From NCBI RefSeq assembly GCF_900109175.1, contig NZ_FNZE01000012.1, forward strand, positions 62,001 through 126,000: DNA of 64,000 nt. Reading direction: 5' to 3'. This DNA is from Pseudomonas linyingensis (GTDB taxonomy: Bacteria; Pseudomonadota; Gammaproteobacteria; Pseudomonadales; Pseudomonadaceae). A model generated the notes under the pieces. The model saw only the letters and a program-made list of their open reading frames with translations. It was not told the origin of the DNA and searched no databases. Both the position numbers and the translations under genes were made by a program. Below, in pieces: positions 9,240-17,819 of the stretch (within the stretch, counting starts at the first letter, position 1; each line of letters begins with the position of its first letter).

Positions 9240-10670
9240 ATGCATACCGTAGAAAAGATCGGCGGCACCTCCATGAGCCGCTTCGAGGAACTCCTCGACA
9301 ACATCTTCATCGGCCCGCGACAGGGCGCCGCGCTGTACCAGCGGGTGTTCGTCGTCTCGGCCTACAGCGGCATGACCAACCTGCTGCTGGAACACAAGAA
9401 GACCGGCGAGCCGGGCGTCTACCAGCGCTTCGCCGATGCCCACAACGAAGAGGCCTGGCGCGAGGCGCTGGAAGACGTGCGCGCGCGCATGCTGGCCAAG
9501 AACGCCGAGCTGTTCGCCGGCACGCCCGAGCTGGCGGTCGCCGACCAGTTCATCGGCTCGCGCATCGACGACGCCCGCGACTGCATGGACAGCCTGCAGA
9601 AGCTGTGCACCTACGGCCACTTCCAGCTCACCGAGAACCTGATGAAGGTGCGCGAGATGCTCGCCTCCCTCGGCGAGGCGCACAGCGCCTTCAACAGCGT
9701 GCTGGCGCTGCGCCAGCGCGACATCAACGCCCGCCTGGTCGACCTCAGCGGCTGGCAGATGGAAACCCCGCTGCCGTTCGAGGAGATGATCCGCGCCAAC
9801 TTCGCGGGTATCGACCTGTCCCGCGAGCTGGTCATCGCCACCGGCTACGCGCACTGCAGCGAAGGGCTGATGAACACCTTCGACCGCGGCTACAGCGAGA
9901 TCACCTTCGCGCAGATCGCCGCCGCCACCGGCGCCCGCGAGGCGATCATCCACAAGGAGTTCCACCTCAGCAGCGCCGACCCGAACCTGGTCGGCGCCGA
10001 CAAGGTGGTGACCATCGGCCGCACCAACTACGACGTCGCCGACCAGCTGTCCAACCTCGGCATGGAAGCGATCCACCCGCGCGCCGCGCGCACCCTGCGT
10101 CGCGCCGGCATCGAACTGCGCATCAAGAACGCCTTCGAGCCGCAGCACGCCGGCACCCTGATCAGCCAGGACTACTGCAGCGCGCGGCCCTGCGTGGAGA
10201 TCGTCGCCGGGCGCAAGGACGTGATCGGTATCGCGGTGTTCGATCAGGAGATGCTCGGCGACCCCGACCACGACATCGAGATCAGCAAGCAGCTCAAGCA
10301 GCTCAAGCTCTACGTGATCAACAAGGACTCCGACGCCAACAGCATCACCTACTACGTCAGCGGCTCGCGCAAGCTGATCAACCGTGCCGCCAAGCTGGTC
10401 GAGGAGCGCTTCCCGGCCGCCGAGGTGACCATGCACAACGTCGCCATCGTCTCGGCGATCGGCTCCAACCTCAAGGTCAAGGGCATCCTCGCCCGCACCG
10501 CCACCGCGCTGGCCGAGGCCGGCATCAGCATCCAGGCGCTGCACCAGTCGATCCGCCAGGTGGAGATGCAGTGCGTGGTCAACGAGGAAGACTACGCCGC
10601 CGCCATCGCCGCGCTGCACCGCGCGCTGATCGAGCCGGAGAACCACGGCGACGTGATCGCCGCGGCCTGA
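9240..10670 (+). CDS. ask: Ectoine-specific aspartokinase
   Basis: This 476-residue aspartate kinase phosphorylates L-aspartate and supplies aspartate-semialdehyde precursor to EctB. It starts MHTVEKIGGTSMSRFEELL (the KxGGTS kinase motif), continues with VFVVSAYSGMTNLLLEHK, and ends in ACT-type regulatory segments (MHNVAIVSAIGSNLKVKGI). This divergent, longer-insert class is the Ask_Ect type found with ect genes and known from P. stutzeri to escape normal feedback control by lysine and threonine. That property is inherited from the family, not read here. It is the last ect-operon gene, 93 bases after ectD. Confidence 0.93.
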   Translation: MHTVEKIGGTSMSRFEELLDNIFIGPRQGAALYQRVFVVSAYSGMTNLLLEHKKTGEPGVYQRFADAHNEEAWREALEDVRARMLAKNAELFAGTPELAVADQFIGSRIDDARDCMDSLQKLCTYGHFQLTENLMKVREMLASLGEAHSAFNSVLALRQRDINARLVDLSGWQMETPLPFEEMIRANFAGIDLSRELVIATGYAHCSEGLMNTFDRGYSEITFAQIAAATGAREAIIHKEFHLSSADPNLVGADKVVTIGRTNYDVADQLSNLGMEAIHPRAARTLRRAGIELRIKNAFEPQHAGTLISQDYCSARPCVEIVAGRKDVIGIAVFDQEMLGDPDHDIEISKQLKQLKLYVINKDSDANSITYYVSGSRKLINRAAKLVEERFPAAEVTMHNVAIVSAIGSNLKVKGILARTATALAEAGISIQALHQSIRQVEMQCVVNEEDYAAAIAALHRALIEPENHGDVIAAA

Positions 10671-10681
10671 TCCGCACCCCA

Positions 10682-10705
10682 CTGCCGGGCGCCAGCGCCC
10701 GGCAG
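10682..10705. terminator. Hairpin ending the ect operon
   Basis: CTGCCGGGCGC at 10682-10692 and GCGCCCGGCAG at 10695-10705 form a perfect 11-bp stem with a two-base loop, 11 bases after the ask stop. There is no long T-tract, so termination is likely but not certain. Confidence 0.55.
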
Positions 10706-10749
10706 CCTCCCCTGATCGCTCTGCCCCTGACCGTCTCCGTGCTAAGGTC

Positions 10750-10765
10750 GCCACAGCTATGTGGC
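10750..10765. promoter_or_regulatory. Dyad upstream of the UspA gene
   Basis: GCCACA-GCTA-TGTGGC is a perfect inverted repeat ending 17 bases before the uspA ATG and just before its AAGGAG Shine-Dalgarno. It could be an operator or a short hairpin in the 5' leader. It does not match an Anr/Fnr box. Confidence 0.35.
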
Positions 10766-10782
10766 AACAAGGAGACTGCCCG

Positions 10783-11664
10783 ATGACCCCGATCCGCACC
10801 GTACTCGCCGCCACCGACCTGTCCGCGCCGGCGCGCCAGGCCGTGGTGCGCGCCGCGTCGATTGCCGGCCACAGCGGCGCCCGGCTGAGCCTGCAGCATG
10901 TAGTCAGCCGCGGGGCGCTGGATGCCCTGCGCCAGCTGTTCGCGGCCCAGCCCGGCGACCTGCGCCAGCGCCTGCTCGACGAGGCGCGCGACGAGGTCCG
11001 CGAGCTGGCCGCCGAGCTGTGCGCGGCGCATGTGGTCTCGGCGGATATCCACCTGAGCGCCGGCAACGCGCTGGCGGAAATCACCAGCCACGCCGACGCC
11101 CTGGATGCCGACCTGCTGGTGCTCGGCGCGCGCGGCGCCAGCCTGGTGCGCGACCTGATGATCGGCTCGACCACCGAGCGCGTGCTGCGCAAGACCGGCC
11201 GGCCGCTGCTGGTGGTGCGCGGCGAGGCCGGCGACGACTATCGCCGGGTGCTGGTGCCGGTGGACTTCTCGCCGCGCGGGCTCAAGGCCGTCGCGCTGGC
11301 TCGGACGCTGGCGCCGCAGGCCGAGATCGTCCTGCTGCACGCCTTCGAGGTGCCCTTCGAGGGCCGTCTGCGCCATGCCGGGGTCAGCGAGGCCGAGCTG
11401 GCCGGCCTGCTGGCCAACGCCAGACGCGAGGCCGGTGCGCAGATGGCCGAGCTGATCGCCGCCGCCGGTCTGCCGGCCGACGCGGTGCAGCCGGTCATCG
11501 TGCATGGCGACCCCAGCGTGCACATCCTCGACCAGGAGCAGCTGCAGGGCTGCGAGCTGATCGTCATCGGCAAGCGCGGCCAGGGCGCGCTCGAGGAGCT
11601 GCTGCTGGGCAGCGTGACCAAGCATATTCTCAGCCAGGCCAAGGGTGACGTGCTGGTGATCTGA
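10783..11664 (+). CDS. Tandem universal stress protein (UspA, two domains)
   Basis: The 293-residue protein contains two UspA domains. Each ends with the ATP-binding signature G-x2-G-x9-G-S/T: GARGASLVRDLMIGSTTERVL near residues 108-128 and GKRGQGALEELLLGSVTKHIL near 263-283. Tandem Usp proteins bind ATP and help survival under stress or stasis. The start is ATG 10783 with AAGGAG eight bases upstream, not the earlier in-frame ATG at 10759. It lies between the ectoine operon and the phospholipid operon on the same strand; the hairpin before it suggests its own promoter. Confidence 0.92.
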   Translation: MTPIRTVLAATDLSAPARQAVVRAASIAGHSGARLSLQHVVSRGALDALRQLFAAQPGDLRQRLLDEARDEVRELAAELCAAHVVSADIHLSAGNALAEITSHADALDADLLVLGARGASLVRDLMIGSTTERVLRKTGRPLLVVRGEAGDDYRRVLVPVDFSPRGLKAVALARTLAPQAEIVLLHAFEVPFEGRLRHAGVSEAELAGLLANARREAGAQMAELIAAAGLPADAVQPVIVHGDPSVHILDQEQLQGCELIVIGKRGQGALEELLLGSVTKHILSQAKGDVLVI

Positions 11665-11751
11665 GAGCCTGCGCCAGTTCATGGACGCCGCACCGGCAGG
11701 CCGGCTATCTTGCGCCTACCCTCAAGGACGACTTCGGCACCGGAATCCGCC

Positions 11752-12375
11752 ATGCCCTCCATCTACCAGCTCAAGCCCCGCTTCCAGAACCTGCTGCGCC
11801 CGCTGGTGCAGCGCCTGCACGCGCGCGGCGTCACCGCCAACCAGGTGACCCTCGCCGCCGCCGCCGTTTCCGTCCTGCTCGGCCTGCTGGTCGCCGCCTT
11901 CGCCGGCTACCTCTGGCTGTTCGCCCTGATCCCGCTGTGGATGTTCCTGCGCATGGCGCTCAACGCCATCGACGGCATGCTCGCCCGCGAGTTCGGCCAG
12001 CAGTCGGTGCTCGGCGCCTACCTCAACGAGCTGTGCGACGTGATCGCCGACAGCGCGCTGATCCTGCCCTTCGCCATGCTGGCGGAGGTCTCGCCGCTGT
12101 GGGTGGTGGTGGCGACCCTGCTGGCAGTGATCGTCGAGTACGCCGGGGTGATGGGCCCGCTGGTCGGCGCCGCTCGCCGCTACGACGGACCGCTGGGCAA
12201 GAGCGACCGCGCCTTCGTCTTCGGCGTGCTCGGCGCGGGCGTCGCCACGGGCCTGCTGCCGATCGACTGGCTCGACACCCTGTTCATGCTGATCGCCGCG
12301 CTGCTGGTGTGGACGCTGGCCAATCGCGTGCGCCAGGGCATCGCCGAGGCAGACAGGAACACCCCGCCGGCCTGA
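11752..12375 (+). CDS. CDP-alcohol phosphatidyltransferase family membrane protein
   Basis: The 207-residue integral membrane protein belongs to the CDP-alcohol phosphatidyltransferase family, which moves a phosphatidyl group from CDP-diacylglycerol to an alcohol. It has about five or six hydrophobic segments. The core reads NAIDGMLAREFG ... GAYLNELCDVIAD. In the usual D-x2-DG-x2-AR-x8-G-x3-D-x3-D motif, two Asp positions are Asn here (N-A-I-D-G and G-x3-N), while D-G-x2-A-R and the final Asp residues are kept. My recollection is that the E. coli YnbA group has the same Asn pattern. The start is ATG 11752. It is the first gene of a three-gene lipid operon. The acceptor alcohol is unknown. Confidence 0.85.
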   Translation: MPSIYQLKPRFQNLLRPLVQRLHARGVTANQVTLAAAAVSVLLGLLVAAFAGYLWLFALIPLWMFLRMALNAIDGMLAREFGQQSVLGAYLNELCDVIADSALILPFAMLAEVSPLWVVVATLLAVIVEYAGVMGPLVGAARRYDGPLGKSDRAFVFGVLGAGVATGLLPIDWLDTLFMLIAALLVWTLANRVRQGIAEADRNTPPA

Positions 12376-12404
12376 GCCGATCAATCGCAGCAAGGAGCAC
12401 GCCG

Positions 12405-13100
12405 ATGAACGACACCCCGATCCCGCCCAGCGGCGAAGACCTGCCGCCCCCTGCGCCGCCGCCGCGGCCGAACGGCGGCCTGCCCCAGCGCCTGCTGGCC
12501 CGGCTGATCATCGGCTTCGCCCGCCTGCTCACCGGTGCGCGCAGCCTGTGGCGCGGCTGTGCGCCGGAGAAGCGGCAGCGCATCTACTTCGCCAACCACA
12601 GCAGCCACGCCGACTTCGTGCTGCTCTGGTCGTCGCTGCCGCCGGCCCTGCGCACGCGCACCCGCCCGGTGGCCGGCGCCGACTACTGGCAGCGCGACGC
12701 GCTGCGCCGCTTCCTGATCCACCGGGTGTTCCACGGCGTGCTGGTCGACCGCGAGCGTAGCGAGCCGCAGCACAACCCGCTGCAGCCGCTGCTCGATGCG
12801 CTGCACGCCGGCGACTCGCTGATCCTGTTTCCCGAGGGCACGCGCAACCTCGAGGACGGCCTGCTGCCGTTCAAGAGCGGCCTGTATCGCCTCGGCCAGG
12901 CCTGCCCGCAGGTCGAGCTGGTGCCGGTGTGGATCGCCAACCTCAACCGGGTGATGCCCAAGGGCCGCGTGCTGCCGCTGCCGCTGCTGTGCACGGTGAG
13001 CTTCGGCGCGCCGCTGAGCATCGCGGCCGACGAGGGCAAGGAAGCCTTCCTCGCCCGCGCCCGCGACGCCCTGCTCGAACTGGCTGCGGAGGCCGACTGA
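12405..13100 (+). CDS. 1-acyl-sn-glycerol-3-phosphate acyltransferase (PlsC-like)
   Basis: The 231-residue protein is a PlsC-family acyltransferase expected to convert lysophosphatidate to phosphatidate. It has the catalytic HX4D motif (NHSSHADF, near residues 64-71) and the glycerol-phosphate-binding FPEGTRN motif near residue 144. The N-terminus is proline-rich (PPPAPPPRP) and precedes a hydrophobic anchor. AAGGAG lies upstream of the ATG. The gene follows the CDP-alcohol transferase by 29 bases and abuts the CDP-DAG synthase gene, so the three enzymes could carry lysophosphatidate through phosphatidate and CDP-diacylglycerol to a phospholipid. Confidence 0.9.
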   Translation: MNDTPIPPSGEDLPPPAPPPRPNGGLPQRLLARLIIGFARLLTGARSLWRGCAPEKRQRIYFANHSSHADFVLLWSSLPPALRTRTRPVAGADYWQRDALRRFLIHRVFHGVLVDRERSEPQHNPLQPLLDALHAGDSLILFPEGTRNLEDGLLPFKSGLYRLGQACPQVELVPVWIANLNRVMPKGRVLPLPLLCTVSFGAPLSIAADEGKEAFLARARDALLELAAEAD

Positions 13101-13101
13101 C

Positions 13102-14034
13102 ATGGACCGCGACACCCTCTCCCTGTTCGCCGGCATCGGCGCCCTGCTGGCGCTGGCCTCGCTGATCGGCTTCGTCCTCAAGTGGCGCAGCCGCGGCGCC
13201 GCCAGCCCGGTGATCGACAACCTCAACGCGCGGATCAACGCCTGGTGGGTGATGGTCGCGGTGCTCGGCGGCGCCTTCTGGCTCGGTCACGGCGCGGTGA
13301 TCCTGCTGTTCGCCGCCATCTCCTTCTTCGCCCTGCGCGAGTTCATCACCCTGGCGCCGACTCGCGGCGGCGACTACCCGGCGCTGGTCGCGGCGTTCTA
13401 CTTCGTGCTGCCGGTGCAGTACCTGCTGATCGCCGCCGACTGGTACGGGCTGTTCGCCATCTTCATCCCGGTCTACGTGTTCCTGCTGCTGCCGATCCTC
13501 GCCTCGCTGGGCGGCGACACCACCGGCTTTCTCGAACGGGCGGCCAAGGTGCAGTGGGGGATGATGATCGCGGTGTTCTGCATCTCCCACGTGCCGGCGC
13601 TGCTGACCCTCGACATTCCCGGCTTTGAAGGGCGCAACCTGCTGCTGATCGCCTGGCTGGTGCTGGTGGTGCAGATCAGCGACGTGCTGCAGTACGTCTG
13701 CGGCAAGCTGCTCGGCAAGCGCAAGATCGCCCCGCGCCTGTCGCCGTCGAAGACCGTGGAAGGCTTCGCCGGCGGCGTGGCGCTGGCCACCCTGGTCGGC
13801 GCGAGCCTGTTCTGGATCACCCCGTTCAGCTTCTGGCAGGCCGCGCTGATCGCCCTGATCGTCACCCTGCTCGGCTTCTTCGGCGGCCTGGTGATGTCCG
13901 CCATCAAGCGCGACCGCGGGGTGAAGGACTGGGGGCACATGATCGAAGGCCACGGCGGCATGCTCGACCGGCTGGACTCAGTGTGCTTCGCCGCGCCGAT
14001 CTTCTTTCATGTGTTGCGCTATGGCTGGACCTGA
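13102..14034 (+). CDS. Phosphatidate cytidylyltransferase (CdsA-like CDP-diacylglycerol synthase)
   Basis: The 310-residue polytopic membrane protein makes CDP-diacylglycerol from CTP and phosphatidate. The C-terminal third has the CDS signature region, SPSKTVEGFAGG followed by SAIKRDRGVKDWGHMIEGHGGMLDRLDS. Eight or so hydrophobic segments precede and surround it. The ATG is one base after the acyltransferase stop, so translation is coupled. It resembles the YnbB or second CdsA type rather than the essential CdsA that sits beside dxr/uppS. Here it belongs to the three-gene lipid module. Confidence 0.92.
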   Translation: MDRDTLSLFAGIGALLALASLIGFVLKWRSRGAASPVIDNLNARINAWWVMVAVLGGAFWLGHGAVILLFAAISFFALREFITLAPTRGGDYPALVAAFYFVLPVQYLLIAADWYGLFAIFIPVYVFLLLPILASLGGDTTGFLERAAKVQWGMMIAVFCISHVPALLTLDIPGFEGRNLLLIAWLVLVVQISDVLQYVCGKLLGKRKIAPRLSPSKTVEGFAGGVALATLVGASLFWITPFSFWQAALIALIVTLLGFFGGLVMSAIKRDRGVKDWGHMIEGHGGMLDRLDSVCFAAPIFFHVLRYGWT

Positions 14035-14074
14035 GGCGACGGTCCGCGGCTGAGGCCGCGAACCGCCAGGCGAC

Positions 14075-15085
14075 TCAGAACTCCAGGCAGATCTTGCCGA
14101 AGTGCTGGTTGCTTTCCTGGTACTGGAACGCCGCGACGATTTCCTCGAGGGCGAAGCGGCGGTCGATGACCGGGCGCAGGCCGTTGGCGTCGATGGCGCG
14201 GATCATCGCCTGCTGCTGGGCGCGGCTGCCGACCAGCACGCCCTGCAGGCGCAGTTGCTTGAGCAGCGCGGGGACCAGCGGCAGTTCGCCGGCGACGCCG
14301 CTGAGGATGCCGATCACCGCGATGTGCCCACCGACCCGTGTGGCGGCCATCGACTGGGCGAGGGTGGCGGGGCCGCCGACCTCGATGACGTGGTCGACGC
14401 CGCGTCCGCCGGTCAGTTGGCGCGCGGTCTCGCCCCAGGCCGGGTTCTCACGGTAGTTGATCACATGGTCGGCGCCCATGGCCTTGAGGCGCTCGAGCTT
14501 GGCGTAGCTGGACGAGGTGGCGATCACCGTGGCGCCGGCCAGCTTGGCGAATTGCAGGGCGAAGATCGACACCCCGCCGGTGCCCTGCAGCAGCACAGTG
14601 TCGCCGGCCTTCAGTGCGCCGTCGGCCATCAGCGCGCGCCAGGCGGTGAGGCCGGCGGTGGTCAGGGTGGCGGCCTCGGCGTGGCTCCAGCCCTGCGGCG
14701 CCAGGGTGAAGGCGGTGGCGCGGGCGGTCACCGCTTCGCGGGCATAGCCGTCGATGCCGTCGCCCGGCACCGTGGCGAAGCCTTCGACCAACGGCTCGCC
14801 GCCCAGCCAGTCGGGGAAGAAGGTGCTGACCACCCGGTCGCCAACGGCGAATTCGCTGACCCCGGCGCCCACGGCGATCACTTCGCCGGCGCCGTCGGCC
14901 ATCGGGATGCGCGGCTCGCTCGGCCCCCACATGCCGCTGACCACGGCGAAGTCGTGGTAGTTGAGCGAGTTGGCGTGCAGGCGCACGGTGATCTCGCCCG
15001 GCCCCGGGGCGGTCGCTTCGCTGCTGCCGACGATGACGTTGGCGTAACCGCCGCCCGGCTGAACGTAGATGGCTTTGCTGTGCAT
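14075..15085 (-). CDS. Zinc-type alcohol dehydrogenase / quinone oxidoreductase family protein
   Basis: The 336-residue protein is an NAD(P)-dependent medium-chain dehydrogenase/reductase. It has the GroES-like N-terminal domain (ANSLNYHDFAVVSGMWG, PMADGAGEVIAVG), the Rossmann segment with VLLQGTGGVSIFALQFAKLAGA, and GILSG near the nucleotide site. The start at 15085 (MHSKAIYV) is preferred over an upstream ATG because AGGAGAG precedes it. The substrate cannot be deduced. The gene faces the lipid operon, 40 bases between stops, and is separated by 333 bases from the next gene. Confidence 0.85.
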   Translation of the reverse strand: MHSKAIYVQPGGGYANVIVGSSEATAPGPGEITVRLHANSLNYHDFAVVSGMWGPSEPRIPMADGAGEVIAVGAGVSEFAVGDRVVSTFFPDWLGGEPLVEGFATVPGDGIDGYAREAVTARATAFTLAPQGWSHAEAATLTTAGLTAWRALMADGALKAGDTVLLQGTGGVSIFALQFAKLAGATVIATSSSYAKLERLKAMGADHVINYRENPAWGETARQLTGGRGVDHVIEVGGPATLAQSMAATRVGGHIAVIGILSGVAGELPLVPALLKQLRLQGVLVGSRAQQQAMIRAIDANGLRPVIDRRFALEEIVAAFQYQESNQHFGKICLEF

Positions 15086-15418
15086 GGAAGGAAGCTCTCC
15101 TGGTGGGGTTCTTTGCTGCGCGTTCGGAAATATCCAAGCGTACGGGTCAAGCATGCCAGCTTTTCCGGCAATACCCGCCAGGCAGTTGCCCGGTAACTTC
15201 GCGGCTGGCCCGCCCGTTGCGCCGCCAGCCGCTCCCGGGGCCTGCCGGCTGGCCAGGCGGTGCGATTGTGCCGCGCACGCGAACGCGGGATGACGCCGAT
15301 CAATACCGCGCCCTGCGCCGGAGTGTCAGGATGACATCAAGCCCATGTTGCCGCGGGCGCGCAGTCGAAGCACGACGCGCGAGCCGGCGGTTCGATATCC
15401 CTGAACCAGGAGTGCCCC
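15086..15418. other. Intergenic region without a recognisable gene
   Basis: These 333 bases lie between the divergently oriented oxidoreductase gene and the YdcH-like gene. I see no convincing ORF with a ribosome site and no RNA gene. Promoters for both flanking genes should lie here. A GGAGTG Shine-Dalgarno closes the region before 15419. Confidence 0.5.
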
Positions 15419-15637
15419 ATGTTTCCCGAATACCGCGACCTTATTTCCCGCCTGAAGACCGAAGACGCGCACTTCACCCGTCTGTTCGACGAGCACAACG
15501 AGCTGGACCAGCGCATCAAGAACCTCGAGGCCCGTATCGAGCTGGGCACCGAGACCGAGATCGAAACCCTGAAGAAGGAGAAGCTCAACCTCAAGGATCA
15601 GCTGCACGCGATCCTCAAGGAAGCCGACGCGGCCTGA
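15419..15637 (+). CDS. YdcH/DUF465 family small coiled-coil protein
   Basis: The 72-residue protein is almost entirely helical and charged, with the family start MFPEYRDLISRLKTEDAHFT, the LFDEHNELDQRIKNLE segment and a C-terminal heptad-like stretch (ETLKKEKLNLKDQL). This matches the DUF465 (YdcH) family, small cytosolic coiled-coil proteins of unknown function that are widespread in Gram-negative bacteria. GGAG lies 8 bases before the ATG. It stands alone, followed by a hairpin. Confidence 0.9.
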   Translation: MFPEYRDLISRLKTEDAHFTRLFDEHNELDQRIKNLEARIELGTETEIETLKKEKLNLKDQLHAILKEADAA

Positions 15638-15652
15638 CCGCCGGCCTTGCCA

Positions 15653-15678
15653 GCTCCCCGACAGTCCTGGCGGGGAGC
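15653..15678. terminator. Hairpin after the YdcH-like gene
   Basis: GCTCCCCG (15653-15660) pairs with CGGGGAGC (15671-15678) 16 bases after the stop. There is no T-tract; it may act for both this gene and the convergent endonuclease gene. Confidence 0.45.
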
Positions 15679-15799
15679 ATTCGGATGGCCTCTGCCATCC
15701 GCCCCGCTACTCCTGCCCCGTCCCCTGCCGTTTCTGCGCAGCGAAGCCCTTGCCACGCAAACGCTCGAGCAGTCGCGCGTCTGCCGACAGGCGCACGGC

Positions 15800-16618
15800 T
15801 CAGTGCTTGAGCAGGCTCAGTGCGGCGCTGCCCAACTCCTCCAGCGGCAGCCCCTTGGCGATGCCGAGGGCGCTGCCGGCCACGTCGCCCACGCGTCCGA
15901 GCAGGCCGCACTGCCACAGCTCGACCTCGCCGACATGGGGATTGCCCCAGCCCATCTGGCAGGCGACGGCCTGGTTGCGCCGGCGTTCCTGCTCGGTGAC
16001 CGGGTACATGCGGTTCCAGGCGCCGTACAGCTGCTGGTCCTGCTTGGACATGCGCAGTTGGTAGCGTTCGTGCATGTACAGGTAGGTGCGCGCGATGGCA
16101 CCGCGGATTTCCTCGCGGGGCATGACCTGGCGCTTGCCGAAGTCGACCACCACCTCGCACCGGCCGTACTGGTGGGGCCTGGCGTTCAGCATGGCGAACG
16201 GGTAGTTGCTGCGGTCGCCGTTGACCTCGCCGATCGACGGGACCAGGTTGTGCAGGTCGGCCTCGGCGCGGGCGAATACCGGGTCGTTGGCGCTGCAGTG
16301 GTCACGGCCGCCCTTCTTCCAGCACTGGCGCTGGTGGCCGATCACCCAGGCCGGCACCACATGCTCCCACTCCACCCGGCTGGCGCGTTGGCGGTTCTTG
16401 CGCGGTTGATAGCCGCAGCTGGCCAGATCGACGCGATTGCCCTGGTAGCGGCAGCCGCAGTAGAAGGTGCGCGGGTTGTCGGCGTGGATCTCCCAGGCGA
16501 CCTTCTTGGCCGCCTGAAAGGTGGCCGGCGGCTGGATATCGGTGAAGACGACGGCGAGAAGGGCCGAGATCACCAGCGAAATCATCGCCAGCAGCTTTTT
16601 GGCGGCCGAGTTGCTCAT
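15800..16618 (-). CDS. endA: Endonuclease I (periplasmic/secreted DNase, EndA/Dns family)
   Basis: The 272-residue protein has an N-terminal hydrophobic segment (about residues 8-26) for export, then the beta-beta-alpha-metal nuclease core RVEWEHVVPAWVIG with the catalytic His near residue 85. Several cysteines (YCGCRYQG, ASCGY, CWKKGGRDHC) suit a disulphide-bonded extracytoplasmic enzyme. The DLHNLVPSIGEVNGDRSN stretch is also typical. It should cleave double-stranded DNA non-specifically in the periplasm or outside. The gene stands alone on the minus strand. Confidence 0.93.
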   Translation of the reverse strand: MSNSAAKKLLAMISLVISALLAVVFTDIQPPATFQAAKKVAWEIHADNPRTFYCGCRYQGNRVDLASCGYQPRKNRQRASRVEWEHVVPAWVIGHQRQCWKKGGRDHCSANDPVFARAEADLHNLVPSIGEVNGDRSNYPFAMLNARPHQYGRCEVVVDFGKRQVMPREEIRGAIARTYLYMHERYQLRMSKQDQQLYGAWNRMYPVTEQERRRNQAVACQMGWGNPHVGEVELWQCGLLGRVGDVAGSALGIAKGLPLEELGSAALSLLKH

Positions 16619-16799
16619 TGAGGCGCTCCCTGTAGTCCATCAAGGGGGCGGCACTCTATGCGGCGGGCGACGGCAAGGCAAGGGCGGGCACCGCCCGGGC
16701 CGTAGCCCCGCCATGGGTCTGCGCAGCGCAACCTCGGTGAGCCGAGCCTGGCGTGATCGAGCAACCGCGCAGCCTCCTGGCGTCACGCCGGGCCCGCCG

Positions 16800-17819
16800 C
16801 TACTGCCCCACCTGCAGCACCACCCGGCCGCGCGGCGGGCAGCTTTCCATGAAGCGATGGGCTTCGACGACCTGCGCGAAGGGGAACACCCGGTTGATCT
16901 GCGGGCGCAGCAGGCCTTCGCCGGTCAGCCGGTCGATGTTCTGCAGGGCGCGGGTCACGGCGGCGTGGTCCTGGGGGATGCCCAGTTCTTCCTTGCCGGT
17001 GAAGTTGCCGATGCAGTGGACGAAGAAGCGGATGTTCTTCTGGAACGCGGCGCAGGCGGGGAAGTGGGTGTCATTGCCGCCCTGCAGGCCGAACAGCACC
17101 AGGCGCCCGCGCGGCGCCAGGGCGTCGCCGAGCAGGCTCATCTGCGGGCCGCCGAGCGAGTCCATCACCACATCGACGCCGCGGCCGTCGGTGAGCTGGT
17201 TGACCCGGGTGACCAGGTCCTGCTCCTCGGTGAGGATCACCCGCTCGGCGCCCAGCTCGAGCAGGTAGTCGCGGTCTTCGCCCAGCTCGGTGGCGGCGAT
17301 CACCCGGGCACCGAGGGCCTTGGCCAGTTGCACGATGGTCGGGCCCCAGCACTGGCTGGCGGCGGTGACCAGCACGCTCTCGCCCGGCACCAGGGCTGCC
17401 AGTTCGACCAGGCCGAACCAGCCGGTCAGCGCCGGCAGGTAGTGGCCGCAGGCCTCCAGGGCGCTCAGCTGCGCCGGGTAGCGATGCAGCGACTGGCGCG
17501 GCAGCACCACCTCCTCGGCGTAGCCGGGGTAGTGGTTGGCGCTGTGTGCGGGGAAACTGGCGACCCGGTCGCCGACCGCCAGGTCGTCGACGCCCTCGCC
17601 CAGCGCCAGCACCACGCCGGCCAGTTCGTGGCCGAGACCGGCCGGCAGCTGGGCCGGCGTGCTGGCTAGGTTCTGCCGCCAGAGCACGTCGTACCAGCTG
17701 ACGCTGATCGCCTCGACGCGCACCAGCACCTCGCCGGCGGCCGGCTGCGGGCACGGCCGCTCCTCGAGTCTGAGCACTTCGGCCGCGCCGAACTGGTGAA
17801 AACGAATGATGCGGGACAT
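16800..17819 (-). CDS. mexS: MexS oxidoreductase
   Basis: The 339-residue protein is a medium-chain dehydrogenase/reductase that by memory matches P. aeruginosa MexS in length and in its N-terminus (MSRIIRFHQFGAAEVLRLEE ... SWYDVLWRQNLA) and its GGPQMSLLGDALAPRG and CIGNFTGKEELGI segments. MexS keeps MexEF-OprN quiet; its loss raises an electrophilic signal that activates MexT. GAGG lies 6 bases before the ATG. It is on the minus strand, divergent from mexT as in P. aeruginosa, but two other genes separate them here. A MexT-type box lies 76 bases upstream. Confidence 0.85.
   Translation of the reverse strand: MSRIIRFHQFGAAEVLRLEERPCPQPAAGEVLVRVEAISVSWYDVLWRQNLASTPAQLPAGLGHELAGVVLALGEGVDDLAVGDRVASFPAHSANHYPGYAEEVVLPRQSLHRYPAQLSALEACGHYLPALTGWFGLVELAALVPGESVLVTAASQCWGPTIVQLAKALGARVIAATELGEDRDYLLELGAERVILTEEQDLVTRVNQLTDGRGVDVVMDSLGGPQMSLLGDALAPRGRLVLFGLQGGNDTHFPACAAFQKNIRFFVHCIGNFTGKEELGIPQDHAAVTRALQNIDRLTGEGLLRPQINRVFPFAQVVEAHRFMESCPPRGRVVLQVGQ

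Noticed and set aside
8172..11192. Very long minus-strand open frame (about 1000 codons) opposite ectD-ask
   Set aside because: It is the antisense shadow of real genes in GC-rich DNA, with His/Asp/Val/Leu-rich unnatural composition and no family motif.
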